This document shows positions 1-6,669 of a stretch of DNA of 6,851 bases, piece after piece. Each line of letters starts with the position of its first letter. Position 1 is the first letter of the stretch. The stretch is taken from NCBI GenBank assembly GCA_029259535.1, contig JAPHEF010000062.1, positions 1 to 6,851 of the forward strand, given 5' to 3'. The DNA is from Alkanophaga liquidiphilum (GTDB lineage Archaea > Halobacteriota > Syntropharchaeia > Alkanophagales > B39-G2). Position numbers and translations under genes: made by a program. The notes under the pieces are model-generated. The model was given only the letters and a program-made list of their open reading frames with translations. It did no database searches and had not been told where the DNA came from.

Positions 1-1230
1 GACGTTAGGAGGCTTCCAGAAAACCTTTCAAATGCCTTAAGGGAGGTTGCCGAGCTTAACGAGGAGCTAAAAGGGGTCTTAGACAGGTTTAATTTCTTAG
101 AGTTTACGGTTCAGGAGCACAGGGAGAAGCTGAGGCAGCTCGTCGAGCTTCTCAACTGCTACAACCTCGGCAAGCAGATCCCTAGCGACATCATCGGCGA
201 CGCTTACGAGCACATTTTGTACAGGTTTGCGCCGACGCAGGCGAAGCAGGGCGAGGTTTACACGCCCCGTGAGGTCATAAAGCTCCTCGTCGAAATTCTC
301 GACCCGAAGCCGGACGAGGAAGTCTATGACCCAGCCTGCGGCTCCGGCGGCATGCTTATCTATTCCTTCAAGCATGTCATGAGACATTACGGCGAGGACG
401 AAGCTGAAAGGCTCTTCCTCTACGGGCAGGAATACAACCAAGACATTTACGCAATCTGCAAGATGAATCTTCTTGCGCACGGCATCACTGACCCGTTCAT
501 CGAGTTCGGCGACAGCCTCCTCTATCCAAGGTTTACCGAGGGCGGGAGGCTCAAGCGGTTCGATGTCGTCCTGATAAACCCCCCGTGGAACCAAGACGGC
601 TACGGCGAGGGGACGCTGAAGCGTGCGGACTTCCGAGAACGCTTCTCCTTTGGCTACCCGCCGAACAATTCCGCAGACTGGGCGTGGATCCAGCACGTCT
701 TAGCCACAACGAAGAAAAGGGCGGGCGTCGTCATCGACAACGGAGCGCTCTTCAGGGGCGGAAGGGAAAAGCAGATTCGGAGGAAGGTGCTGGAGCGCGA
801 TCTGGTGGAGTGCGTCATCCTGCTCCCCGAAAAACTGTTTTATAACACGGGGGCGCCGGGGGCTATCCTAGTCTTTAACAAGAACAAGCCAGCCGAGAGG
901 AAAGGGAAGGTGCTGTTTATCAACGCATCGACCGAATACGAGCAGCATCCAGAGGTGAAGAAGCTCAACAGGCTCGGACAAAGGCACATCGAGAAAATCG
1001 TGGAGGCGTACAGAGAATTTAAAAGCGTGGAGGGGTTTTCGAGGGTCGTCCCGCTCGATGAAATAAAGGAAAACGATTACAACCTGAACGTTACCCTTTA
1101 CGTGTTTCCGAGGGAGGAGGTTGAGAAGATTGATGTTGCTAAGGAATGGGAAGAGCTTAGGAGGATTGAGGAGGAAATAAGGGAGGTTGAGGGGAAGATT
1201 GAAGGGTATTTAGCTGAGTTGAAATATTAA
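1..1230 (+). CDS. hsdM: Type I R-M DNA methyltransferase subunit HsdM (5'-partial)
   Basis: This is the methylation subunit of a type I R-M system, which transfers a methyl group from S-adenosylmethionine to N6 of adenine in the site chosen by HsdS. The frame is open from base 1 and ends with TAA at 1228-1230, giving 409 codons. The family is usually about 500 residues, so much of the N-terminal helical domain lies upstream of the window. In window codons, KQGEVYTPREV (82-92) is the HsdM motif before the catalytic core. DPACGSGGM (110-118, bases 328-354) is the SAM-binding motif. NPPW (193-196, bases 577-588) is the catalytic motif IV, with W where type I enzymes often have F. NGALFRGG and LPEKLFYNTGAPGAILVFNKNK-like blocks are also typical of HsdM. 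The last 35 or so residues are a Glu/Lys-rich predicted coiled coil, probably contacting HsdS. The TTG at 217 is internal, because homologous sequence continues upstream of it. Confidence 0.95.
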   Translation, partial: DVRRLPENLSNALREVAELNEELKGVLDRFNFLEFTVQEHREKLRQLVELLNCYNLGKQIPSDIIGDAYEHILYRFAPTQAKQGEVYTPREVIKLLVEILDPKPDEEVYDPACGSGGMLIYSFKHVMRHYGEDEAERLFLYGQEYNQDIYAICKMNLLAHGITDPFIEFGDSLLYPRFTEGGRLKRFDVVLINPPWNQDGYGEGTLKRADFRERFSFGYPPNNSADWAWIQHVLATTKKRAGVVIDNGALFRGGREKQIRRKVLERDLVECVILLPEKLFYNTGAPGAILVFNKNKPAERKGKVLFINASTEYEQHPEVKKLNRLGQRHIEKIVEAYREFKSVEGFSRVVPLDEIKENDYNLNVTLYVFPREEVEKIDVAKEWEELRRIEEEIREVEGKIEGYLAELKY

Positions 1231-1241
1231 GAGGGGTCGGA

Positions 1242-1547
1242 ATGTCGATGTTCCTTTTGATTTTTGGGATACAATTTATCTGGTGGCTGTTTCTTAGTTT
1301 AACGAGGATTGGAAAAATCATAACTACTGTCTGGACAGGGATAGCTACAATATCGTGGTTGTTAATCGTTTACTTTAATTATTTTCCACTTACCATGAAT
1401 CTCAATTCTGGAATTTTTGCCATTGGGGCTACGATTTTAAGTAGCATGAACTTATTTCTTCAGTTAGTGATTCCGCCTTGGGCTGGTTTAATTGCAGGGA
1501 CGATGCTATCATCTAACAGCCTGAAGCCGTCCTTAAACATTATATAA
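1242..1547 (+). CDS. Small hydrophobic membrane protein of unknown function
   Basis: I do not recognise this 101-residue protein. It is very hydrophobic, with probable membrane segments at about residues 3-20, 26-48 and 57-77 and a possible short fourth at 80-90. A basic loop, TRIGK (21-25), follows the first segment, and the tail is polar (SSNSLKPS). No catalytic motif is visible. The ATG at 1242 lies 11 bases after the hsdM stop and 5 bases after a GAGGGG ribosome binding site (1231-1236); ATG 1248 is an alternative. It is AT-rich (34% GC by hand count over 1261-1380), unlike hsdM. It fills the gap between hsdM and hsdS on the operon strand, and no competing gene is convincing there. Accessory genes between type I subunits are known, such as the PrrC anticodon nuclease beside the prr R-M genes, so a defence-related role is possible but unproven. 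Confidence 0.65.
   Translation: MSMFLLIFGIQFIWWLFLSLTRIGKIITTVWTGIATISWLLIVYFNYFPLTMNLNSGIFAIGATILSSMNLFLQLVIPPWAGLIAGTMLSSNSLKPSLNII
1540..1547 (+). promoter_or_regulatory. Candidate archaeal TATA box upstream of hsdS
   Basis: TTATATAA lies at the very end of the membrane-protein ORF, preceded by an A-rich stretch (TTAAACA) that could act as a BRE. At the usual archaeal distance of about 25 bases, transcription would start near the hsdS ATG at 1566, giving a leaderless or nearly leaderless message. The region is AT-rich, so a chance match is quite possible. The nearby GGTGAG ribosome binding site instead suggests translation from a longer operon transcript. Confidence 0.25.
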
Positions 1548-1553
1548 GACGTT

Positions 1554-1559
1554 GGTGAG
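1554..1559 (+). promoter_or_regulatory. Ribosome binding site of hsdS
   Basis: GGTGAG is complementary to the archaeal 16S rRNA 3' end (anti-SD ...ATCACCTCC) and ends 6 bases before the ATG at 1566. It supports that start over the in-frame ATG at 1587, where the GGAGGA at 1581-1586 directly abuts the start codon. Confidence 0.55.
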
Positions 1560-1565
1560 TAAGTT

Positions 1566-3320
1566 ATGCCTGATAGGATTGGAGGAATGGAAGAAAGAGA
1601 GGTAAGTAACCAATCTTTTATGGAATCTGTAGGAGGATTTAAAGAAACACCAATCGGTAAAATTCCAGGGGATTGGGAAGTCGTTAGGCTTGGAGACAAA
1701 AGAATTGCTGAAATTCGTGGGAATAAATCTGTGAGTGGCATGGACAAAGTCGCATTTATTCCGATGGAACTCATTCCAGATTCAGGCGTATATGCTGAAT
1801 ACGAAATTCGTAAAATAAATGAAGTAAGGAGTTCAACCTATTGTGAAGCTGGCGACTTACTTTTGGCGAAAATAACTCCCTCATTAGAAAATGGCAAGCA
1901 GGGTATTGTTCCAGATGACATTCCTAATGGCTTCGCCTTGGCAACAACTGAAGTTTTTCCAATTATATGCAAAGGAATTGATAGACTCTTTCTCTTCTAC
2001 ATACTCAAACACCCCAAATTTAGAAAGGTTTTGGAGTACTCAATGAGAGGAACAACGGGAAGGCAAAGAGTTCCAAAAGAAGCGGTGGAAAACCTTTTGA
2101 TACCGTTCCCGCCCCTCCCAGAGCAGCGCAAGATAGCCGAAATTCTCAGCACGGTTGACAAAGCCATCGAAAGGGTCAATGAAGCGATAGCGAAGACCGA
2201 GAGGCTGAAGAAGGGGCTGATGCAGGAACTTTTGACTAAGGGCATTAATTTATTCGCTCTAGAACAGCAAAAAATAATCGATGCTGTTAAAAGAGCCTAT
2301 GAAAATAAAGATCATGAATTTGGTAGAGAAGAAAATCTAGTTAGCCATCTTGCGGGTTATTTAAGAGAAAAATTCGATGACTACGATATTGACAGCGAAG
2401 TGAGGAAAGACTTAAGGGGGCATAGACCAGATATCATCATTCACAAGCGGCACACAAACGTGAATCTCTTTGCCATTGAAGTCAAAAAAAGGGATGATGT
2501 TAATTTGATTAGAGAAGATATAAAGAAACTTGAAAACCTTATGCTTGCTAAGTATGAATATTGTGAGGCGATATTCATAGGCTTCAACATCGAAAATCCC
2601 GAAAACGTGCTTAATCTTTCAGATAAAGTCAATTTTGTCTTGGTTACCCCTGAAGGAAAGATAATAACTAAAGTTAGAAGAAGGAAGTTTAAGATTACCG
2701 AGATCAGCAGGATTCCGAAGGAGTGGGAGGTTGTTAGGCTTGGGGATATTGCTAATGTGAAAGAAGGAATTTATGGAAAAAGAAGCAATAGAGGTACAAT
2801 AATACAGTTAAAGGCAGATACTATAACAGACGACGGAAAGATAGATTTCACAAAATATGCATTAGTAGAAATTAACAGAGATATTTCTGAATATCTTCTG
2901 AAGCCCGGCGATATTATACTAAGTAACAGGAATAGTCTTGATAAAGTTGGGAAGTGTGCAATATTCCAAGGTGAAATCAATAGGTGTGTTTACAGTAATC
3001 TTCTAACACGAATACGAATAGTCTCAACCGGAGTTGCTCCCGAATGGGTTTTGTATACTCTCATGAAAATGTACAATGAAGGTTTCTTTAAATCTTTGGT
3101 TACGAGAGCAGTTAATCAAGTGTTATTAAAGAAGACTATCGTAGAAAAATTAAAAATCCCTCTCCCACCACTCCCAGAACAGCAAAAAATCGCCGAAATT
3201 CTATCAACAGTTGATAAAAAGCTCGAACTTGAAAGGAAAAGAAAGGAGAAGCTTGAGAGGATCAAGAAGGGTTTGATGAGTGATTTGCTGACGGGGAGGC
3301 GGAGAGTGAAGTGCCGGTGA
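1566..3320 (+). CDS. hsdS: Type I R-M specificity subunit HsdS with an inserted PD-(D/E)XK-like domain
   Basis: This is the DNA-recognition subunit, which sets the bipartite target for both methylation and restriction. The 584 residues compare with roughly 400-470 for most HsdS. Half 1 has an entry motif, PIGKIPGDWEVVRLGD (29-44), TRD1 to about 178, and the conserved helix PPLPEQRKIAEILSTVDK (182-199) running to LLTKGI (222-227). Half 2 repeats this plan: ISRIPKEWEVVRLGD (380-394), TRD2 to about 530, PPLPEQQKIAEILSTVDK (534-551), then a Lys/Glu-rich helix ending in LMSDLLTG. Between the halves, residues about 228-374 are foreign to the family and look like a PD-(D/E)XK nuclease-fold domain (own entry). 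The reading frame is intact with no internal stop, so this appears to be a real fusion. The TRDs and insert are AT-rich while the central helix is GC-rich, as expected from module exchange. The start at 1566 is supported by GGTGAG at 1554-1559. The gene ends just before, or slightly overlapping, hsdR. Confidence 0.93.
   Translation: MPDRIGGMEEREVSNQSFMESVGGFKETPIGKIPGDWEVVRLGDKRIAEIRGNKSVSGMDKVAFIPMELIPDSGVYAEYEIRKINEVRSSTYCEAGDLLLAKITPSLENGKQGIVPDDIPNGFALATTEVFPIICKGIDRLFLFYILKHPKFRKVLEYSMRGTTGRQRVPKEAVENLLIPFPPLPEQRKIAEILSTVDKAIERVNEAIAKTERLKKGLMQELLTKGINLFALEQQKIIDAVKRAYENKDHEFGREENLVSHLAGYLREKFDDYDIDSEVRKDLRGHRPDIIIHKRHTNVNLFAIEVKKRDDVNLIREDIKKLENLMLAKYEYCEAIFIGFNIENPENVLNLSDKVNFVLVTPEGKIITKVRRRKFKITEISRIPKEWEVVRLGDIANVKEGIYGKRSNRGTIIQLKADTITDDGKIDFTKYALVEINRDISEYLLKPGDIILSNRNSLDKVGKCAIFQGEINRCVYSNLLTRIRIVSTGVAPEWVLYTLMKMYNEGFFKSLVTRAVNQVLLKKTIVEKLKIPLPPLPEQQKIAEILSTVDKKLELERKRKEKLERIKKGLMSDLLTGRRRVKCR
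1671..1697 (+). repeat. hsdS: hsdS half-repeat, TRD entry motif (copy 1 of 2)
   Basis: This encodes DWEVVRLGD (residues 36-44). Copy 2 at 2721-2747 encodes EWEVVRLGD. Twenty-two of 27 bases match. The pair marks the start of each TRD half in the internally duplicated HsdS architecture. Confidence 0.75.
2109..2162 (+). repeat. hsdS: hsdS conserved-helix repeat (copy 1 of 2)
   Basis: This encodes PPLPEQRKIAEILSTVDK (residues 182-199). Copy 2 at 3165-3218 encodes the same 18 residues except R to Q. The DNA differs at 13 of 54 positions, nearly all synonymous. These are the conserved regions that form the antiparallel spacer coiled coil of HsdS. Confidence 0.85.
2247..2687 (+). other. PD-(D/E)XK nuclease-fold domain inserted in HsdS
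   Basis: This approximate region covers HsdS residues 228-374, between LLTKGI and the second TRD entry motif. It starts with a helix (EQQKIIDAVKRAYEN) and then a helix carrying acidic E255/E256 (REENLVSHLAGYLREKF). Next come a strand (DYDIDSEV), RPDIII (P288, D289, bases 2427-2432) and NLFAIEVKK (E305 and K307, bases 2478-2486). The order Glu-helix, D, then E-x-K with a hydrophobic strand on each side is the PD-(D/E)XK core. From memory it resembles a family of small standalone proteins with the same 'helix - PDIIVHKR - NNLLVIEVKK' layout; I could not check this by search. All expected catalytic residues are present, so it may be active. It is AT-rich (34% at 2281-2400, 31% at 2461-2580). A structural or DNA-binding role without cleavage is the main alternative. 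Confidence 0.75.
2721..2747 (+). repeat. hsdS: hsdS half-repeat, TRD entry motif (copy 2 of 2)
   Basis: This encodes EWEVVRLGD (residues 386-394) and is partner to 1671-1697. It marks where normal HsdS sequence resumes after the inserted domain. Confidence 0.75.
3165..3218 (+). repeat. hsdS: hsdS conserved-helix repeat (copy 2 of 2)
   Basis: This encodes PPLPEQQKIAEILSTVDK (residues 534-551) and is partner to 2109-2162. It uses AT-richer synonymous codons than copy 1. Confidence 0.85.
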
Positions 3321-3334
3321 GAGGGCGAGCTGCG

Positions 3335-6300
3335 ATGACGGGAGAGCGTTACCTTCAGGACTACATTGGGAGAAGGCTCGCAGAGCTCGGCTGGGAGGTC
3401 GTGGAGTGGGGTCCCGGCGAGGTCGGGGAGCGGGACTCCCTTGAAGAGGTTCTCCTTAAAAACAGGCTCTTTGAGGCGATTGAGAGGATAAACGGCGTTA
3501 TCTTGACCGAGGAGGAGCGTGAAGAGCTGCTTTCGAGGCTTGAAACGCTCCCTAACTCCATCGAAGGCATCAAAAGGTTTCTGGATTTCGTGAGGAACGG
3601 CATCCCTCTGGTTTTGAGGAGGGAGGAGGGTAGTAGGACCGAGGAAATTCCCAAACAAATCTTTCTCTTCGACACTGAGAACCCTGAGAACAACGACTTT
3701 CTCGCCGTCAGGGAGTTCGAAGTTGAGGAACGAGCAAGAAGGAGGTTCGACTTCTGCCTCTTCGTCAACGGCATCCCCCTCGCCGTCGTAGAGACGAAAA
3801 ACCCGTTTGCCGAGGAGGAAAAGACGACGTGGCACGACGCCTATAAAGACCTCCTGATTTACGAGAAAGATGTTCCGAGCGTGTTCAGGTTCGTCCAGTT
3901 CTGCATCGCCACCGACGGATATACCACCAAATACTTCCCGAATTACTACGCAAAGGACTACAGCGACTCCCTCTCGGTCTGGGAAAGCTTCTATCCTTTT
4001 GAAGAGGAGGACGTGAGACCCTCGAAGCTTTTCAGGACTTTAGACTCGACGATTTTCGGAATGCTCTCCAAGCAGAACCTCATCGACCTCGTTGAAAACT
4101 TCATCTTCGTCAAGAGAGTCAGAGACACTTACGTGAAGGTCATTGCGAGGTGGATGCAGTTCTCCGCCGCCAATAAGATCGTGCGGAGGGTCGTAGAGGG
4201 GGAGAAGAAGCGTGGGCTGATATGGCACTGGCAAGGCTCCGGAAAGACGCTCACGATGGCTTTCGCCTCTTGGAAGCTCTTCAGGCACAGAAAGCTCGAA
4301 CAGCCCTCCATATTCATAATCGTCGACCGGAGAGATCTGCAGAGACAGCTCAGGGACGAATTCCTCTCCATCGGAATTGAAGTAGAGGTGATTCCAAGCA
4401 TCAAAGAGCTTGCCGAAATCTTAAAGTGGGGCGGCAGGGAGCGGGAAGGGAAGCGGGGCATATTCATCTGCCTCATCCAGAAGTTTAAGCCTGAGAAGTT
4501 GAAGGCGGAGCTCGAAGCGTGCGGCATCTCGAACATCGAGAGGGAGAACGTGATCATCTTGACAGACGAGAGCCACAGGAGCCAGTACGGCATCCTCGCA
4601 ATCACCATGCGGAACATCTTCAAAAACGCCTTCATCTTCGGCCTCACCGGCACACCCCTGAGTAAGGTGAATAGAAACACCTTCAGGGAGTTCTCACCGA
4701 CGGGCGAGCTTTACATGGATCGCTTCGGCATATTCGACTCGATAAACAGCGGCTTCACGCTCCCCATAAGATACGAGGCGAGACATCCTGAAATGCACTT
4801 GAGTCCTGAGGAGCTTGAGCTGCTCGCAAGGTATGAGGAGGAAGTTTTAGATGAGCTTTCCGAGGAGGAACGTGAGATTTGGCGGCGGAGGGTGAGACCT
4901 AAGCTTGATGCCTTGAAGAGCGAGGACGCCGTCAGAAAGGTGTGCGAGGATATAGCAAAGTACTTCAAGGGTCGCATCGAGGAGACGCCCTTAAAGGCGA
5001 TGGTCGCGACCGTCGACCGAGAATGCGGCGTGCTCTTTAAAAGGGAGCTTGACAGGCTCCTTGGCGAGGGGCTTTGCGAAATAGTGATGAGCTACCAAGC
5101 CAAGGAGAAGCTCAACCCGATCGAGGAATACAAGAGGGAGCTGCGAGAGAGGTTCAGAAAGCAAAATTTCGAGGAGATAAACGACGAGATAATAAGAAGG
5201 TTCAGGGAGGAAGAGCTTCCGAGAATTTTAATAGTCAGCGATATGCTCCTGACAGGCTTCGACGCGAAGAACCTCTGGGTCTTGTTCCTTTACAAACCGT
5301 TAAAGGAGCACAGGCTATTGCAAGCGATAGCGAGGACAAACCGCCCGTACCCCGGCAAGGAGTTCGGTCTCATCGTCGATTACCTCGGTCTCGCAAGGTA
5401 TTTGGAAAGGGCGTTGCAACACTTCGAACTCGACTTCGCTAAGGAAGTCCGGGCGTGTGTGAGGAAGCTGGAAGCTTCTGAGGAGGAGTTTGAGAAGACA
5501 ATTCTCAAGCTGAAGAAAATGTTTGAAGAACTTGGCGTGGAAGTCGGAAGCGTCGAGGACGTAGAGGCGGCTGTCGAGTCCTTGATTCTTAACGAAAAGG
5601 AGGTGGAATTCACTGAGGAAGTGAAGAAGCTGAGGAACTTGTATGAATTGCTATCGCCGAGTGATGTAGTTTTCAAGCACCTTGAGTTTTACAAGGCAGT
5701 AATCTCGGTGGCGGTAGCTCTGAGCAGATACAGAAGGGCGGGGTTGAGGCTTGAAGAAATTGAGAGCGCGGCAAATAAAACCCGCAAGCTCATACGGGAA
5801 ACGGTAAGTGTTCAGAAGGTTGAAGAGGTCGGCGTGCTGAACATCGACGAAGAACTAAAAAAGCTTGAGGCTAAGCGCCCCCTTCACGCCTTGAGAGTCA
5901 TCGCCGAGATCTCTGACCAGATATCAGGCAAAAAAGGAGAGTTCTACGTCAGCGTGAAGAAGGAGCTTGAAGCAATAATTAAAGAGATGAAGGAGAGAAA
6001 AGCGGTTACGAAAGAGGTTATTGAGAGGATCAGACGGATCTGGGGGAGATTAAAAGAAAGAGAGAAGGAGAAGGAAGAGCTAGGAGAGCTGTTCCCGATT
6101 TTCGACGTGTTGAGACAATACTTCCCCTCCGACCACGAAAAACTGAAGAATGCATCAAAGCATATCCTTGATGGGTTGAAGAAGAAAAAGTTATTAAGCA
6201 GAGAGAGCTTCCTCAAAGGGACGCAGAGAAAGAAGATCAGAAGGGTGGTAAGGGAGAATTTGATAAGGCATTTTGAACACTCTAGCAAGATAGATCGTGC

Positions 6301-6343
6301 CGAAGAGGAGATATTTTTAAACTTGGAGGGGGAGTATGGATAG
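3335..6343 (+). CDS. hsdR: Type I R-M restriction subunit HsdR (translocase and endonuclease)
   Basis: HsdR pulls DNA through the complex using ATP and cuts unmodified DNA at a distance. From ATG 3335 it has 1002 residues, the normal length for the family. The N-terminal nuclease domain shows RRFDFCLFVNGIPLAVVETKNP-like sequence with D139, E153 and K155 as the PD-(D/E)XK triad. The superfamily 2 motor follows: Walker A WQGSGKT (299-305), motif II DESH (411-414), LTGTP (437-441), motif V SDMLLTGFDAK (about 635-645) and motif VI QAIARTNRP (663-671). The remaining roughly 300 residues are helical and highly charged, like HsdR C-terminal domains. ATG 3335 is preferred because YLQDYIGRRLAELGW then begins within a few residues of the N-terminus, as in relatives, and GAGGG at 3321-3325 can serve as its binding site. 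GTG 3311 would add 8 residues and overlap hsdS. The first Q of the usual QxxxY motif appears replaced by Asp (D172, DLLIY). Confidence 0.95.
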   Translation: MTGERYLQDYIGRRLAELGWEVVEWGPGEVGERDSLEEVLLKNRLFEAIERINGVILTEEEREELLSRLETLPNSIEGIKRFLDFVRNGIPLVLRREEGSRTEEIPKQIFLFDTENPENNDFLAVREFEVEERARRRFDFCLFVNGIPLAVVETKNPFAEEEKTTWHDAYKDLLIYEKDVPSVFRFVQFCIATDGYTTKYFPNYYAKDYSDSLSVWESFYPFEEEDVRPSKLFRTLDSTIFGMLSKQNLIDLVENFIFVKRVRDTYVKVIARWMQFSAANKIVRRVVEGEKKRGLIWHWQGSGKTLTMAFASWKLFRHRKLEQPSIFIIVDRRDLQRQLRDEFLSIGIEVEVIPSIKELAEILKWGGREREGKRGIFICLIQKFKPEKLKAELEACGISNIERENVIILTDESHRSQYGILAITMRNIFKNAFIFGLTGTPLSKVNRNTFREFSPTGELYMDRFGIFDSINSGFTLPIRYEARHPEMHLSPEELELLARYEEEVLDELSEEEREIWRRRVRPKLDALKSEDAVRKVCEDIAKYFKGRIEETPLKAMVATVDRECGVLFKRELDRLLGEGLCEIVMSYQAKEKLNPIEEYKRELRERFRKQNFEEINDEIIRRFREEELPRILIVSDMLLTGFDAKNLWVLFLYKPLKEHRLLQAIARTNRPYPGKEFGLIVDYLGLARYLERALQHFELDFAKEVRACVRKLEASEEEFEKTILKLKKMFEELGVEVGSVEDVEAAVESLILNEKEVEFTEEVKKLRNLYELLSPSDVVFKHLEFYKAVISVAVALSRYRRAGLRLEEIESAANKTRKLIRETVSVQKVEEVGVLNIDEELKKLEAKRPLHALRVIAEISDQISGKKGEFYVSVKKELEAIIKEMKERKAVTKEVIERIRRIWGRLKEREKEKEELGELFPIFDVLRQYFPSDHEKLKNASKHILDGLKKKKLLSRESFLKGTQRKKIRRVVRENLIRHFEHSSKIDRAEEEIFLNLEGEYG
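6325..6332 (+). promoter_or_regulatory. Ribosome binding site of the metallopeptidase gene, inside hsdR
   Basis: GGAGGGGG sits within the last codons of hsdR. Its GGAGG core ends 6 bases before ATG 6336. Together with the 8-base gene overlap it indicates translational coupling to hsdR. Confidence 0.7.
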
Positions 6344-6659
6344 CAAGGAATCTTTGCTGGATGAGATAAAACGGTTAATGGATGAACTGATGCGAGAAAG
6401 TGGCATGGAAGTGTTCGGCGAAGTACATGTGAAAATCGCAGATATTGAAGACCTAGCATTAATCAAAGGAAATGATATTTACTTCAGCACTAAGGTCAAA
6501 GAACTTCCGAGAGATGTGTTGAAATACATCATCGCCCATGAGTTGGCGCATCTCATCGTCAAGAGACATGCCTTTAAGTTCTGGGAAGTGGTCAGGAACA
6601 TGTGCCCGGACTATGAAAAGGGCATGAATAAACTAAGTGAGATCTTGCGCCGTCGGTGA
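6336..6659 (+). CDS. Short YgjP/DUF45-like zinc metallopeptidase
   Basis: This 107-residue protein carries HELAH (68-72) followed by H78, an HExxH-x5-H arrangement. H68, H72 and H78 are the likely zinc ligands and E69 the catalytic base. The segment from the zinc helix on, HELAHLIVKRHAFKFWEVV and then CPDYEKG (90-96), matches the C-terminal part of the YgjP-like (DUF45) family, often labelled M48-type metallopeptidase. Such genes are often found beside type I R-M genes, but their substrate there is unknown to me. It is short: the family is commonly about 170-230 residues, and the upstream RWGS-type segment is absent, with only GNDIYFSTKV as the strand before the zinc helix. The start is fixed by GGAGG at 6325-6329. 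It overlaps hsdR by 8 bases and is presumably co-translated. It looks like a complete minimal form, although a decayed relic is possible. It has no signal peptide, so it is probably cytoplasmic. Confidence 0.8.
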   Translation: MDSKESLLDEIKRLMDELMRESGMEVFGEVHVKIADIEDLALIKGNDIYFSTKVKELPRDVLKYIIAHELAHLIVKRHAFKFWEVVRNMCPDYEKGMNKLSEILRRR

Positions 6660-6669
6660 TTATAACTCC

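Noticed and set aside
217..219. TTG as the start of hsdM
   Set aside because: The same frame is open to base 1 and encodes HsdM-like helical sequence upstream (LGKQIPSDIIGDAYEHIL), so the true start lies outside the window.
97..696. Open frame of 199 codons on the minus strand opposite hsdM
   Set aside because: It lies wholly opposite conserved HsdM motifs (DPACGSGGM, NPPW). Its length comes from GC-rich codon structure on the coding strand, and it shows no recognisable domain.
585..845. Second + strand open frame inside hsdM
   Set aside because: It is an out-of-frame, Arg-rich shadow of hsdM with no binding site of its own.
1460..1774. Minus-strand open frame across the hsdS start
   Set aside because: It overlaps two better-supported genes on the operon strand. 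The product is Ser/Pro/Ile-rich without any known motif.
2240..2700. The hsdS insert as a separate gene or as evidence of a broken hsdS
   Set aside because: The frame is continuous with no stop through both junctions, and both TRD halves are complete, so a fusion is the simplest reading.
3116..3835. Minus-strand open frame of 239 codons opposite the hsdS/hsdR junction
   Set aside because: It is antisense to the conserved HsdS helix and the HsdR nuclease domain. The composition is typical of a mirror frame of Glu/Lys-rich coding DNA.
4129..4680. Minus-strand open frame opposite the HsdR motor domain
   Set aside because: It overlaps Walker A and DESH of HsdR, has Ser/Leu-rich shadow composition and no binding site evidence.
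5944..6459. Minus-strand open frame opposite the hsdR 3' end and the peptidase start
   Set aside because: The Phe/Ser/Leu-rich product is the mirror of Lys/Glu-rich helices, and it crosses two real genes.
6660..6669. Terminator between the convergent genes
   Set aside because: The gap is only 10 bases, with no T-run longer than two and no inverted repeat that I can see.
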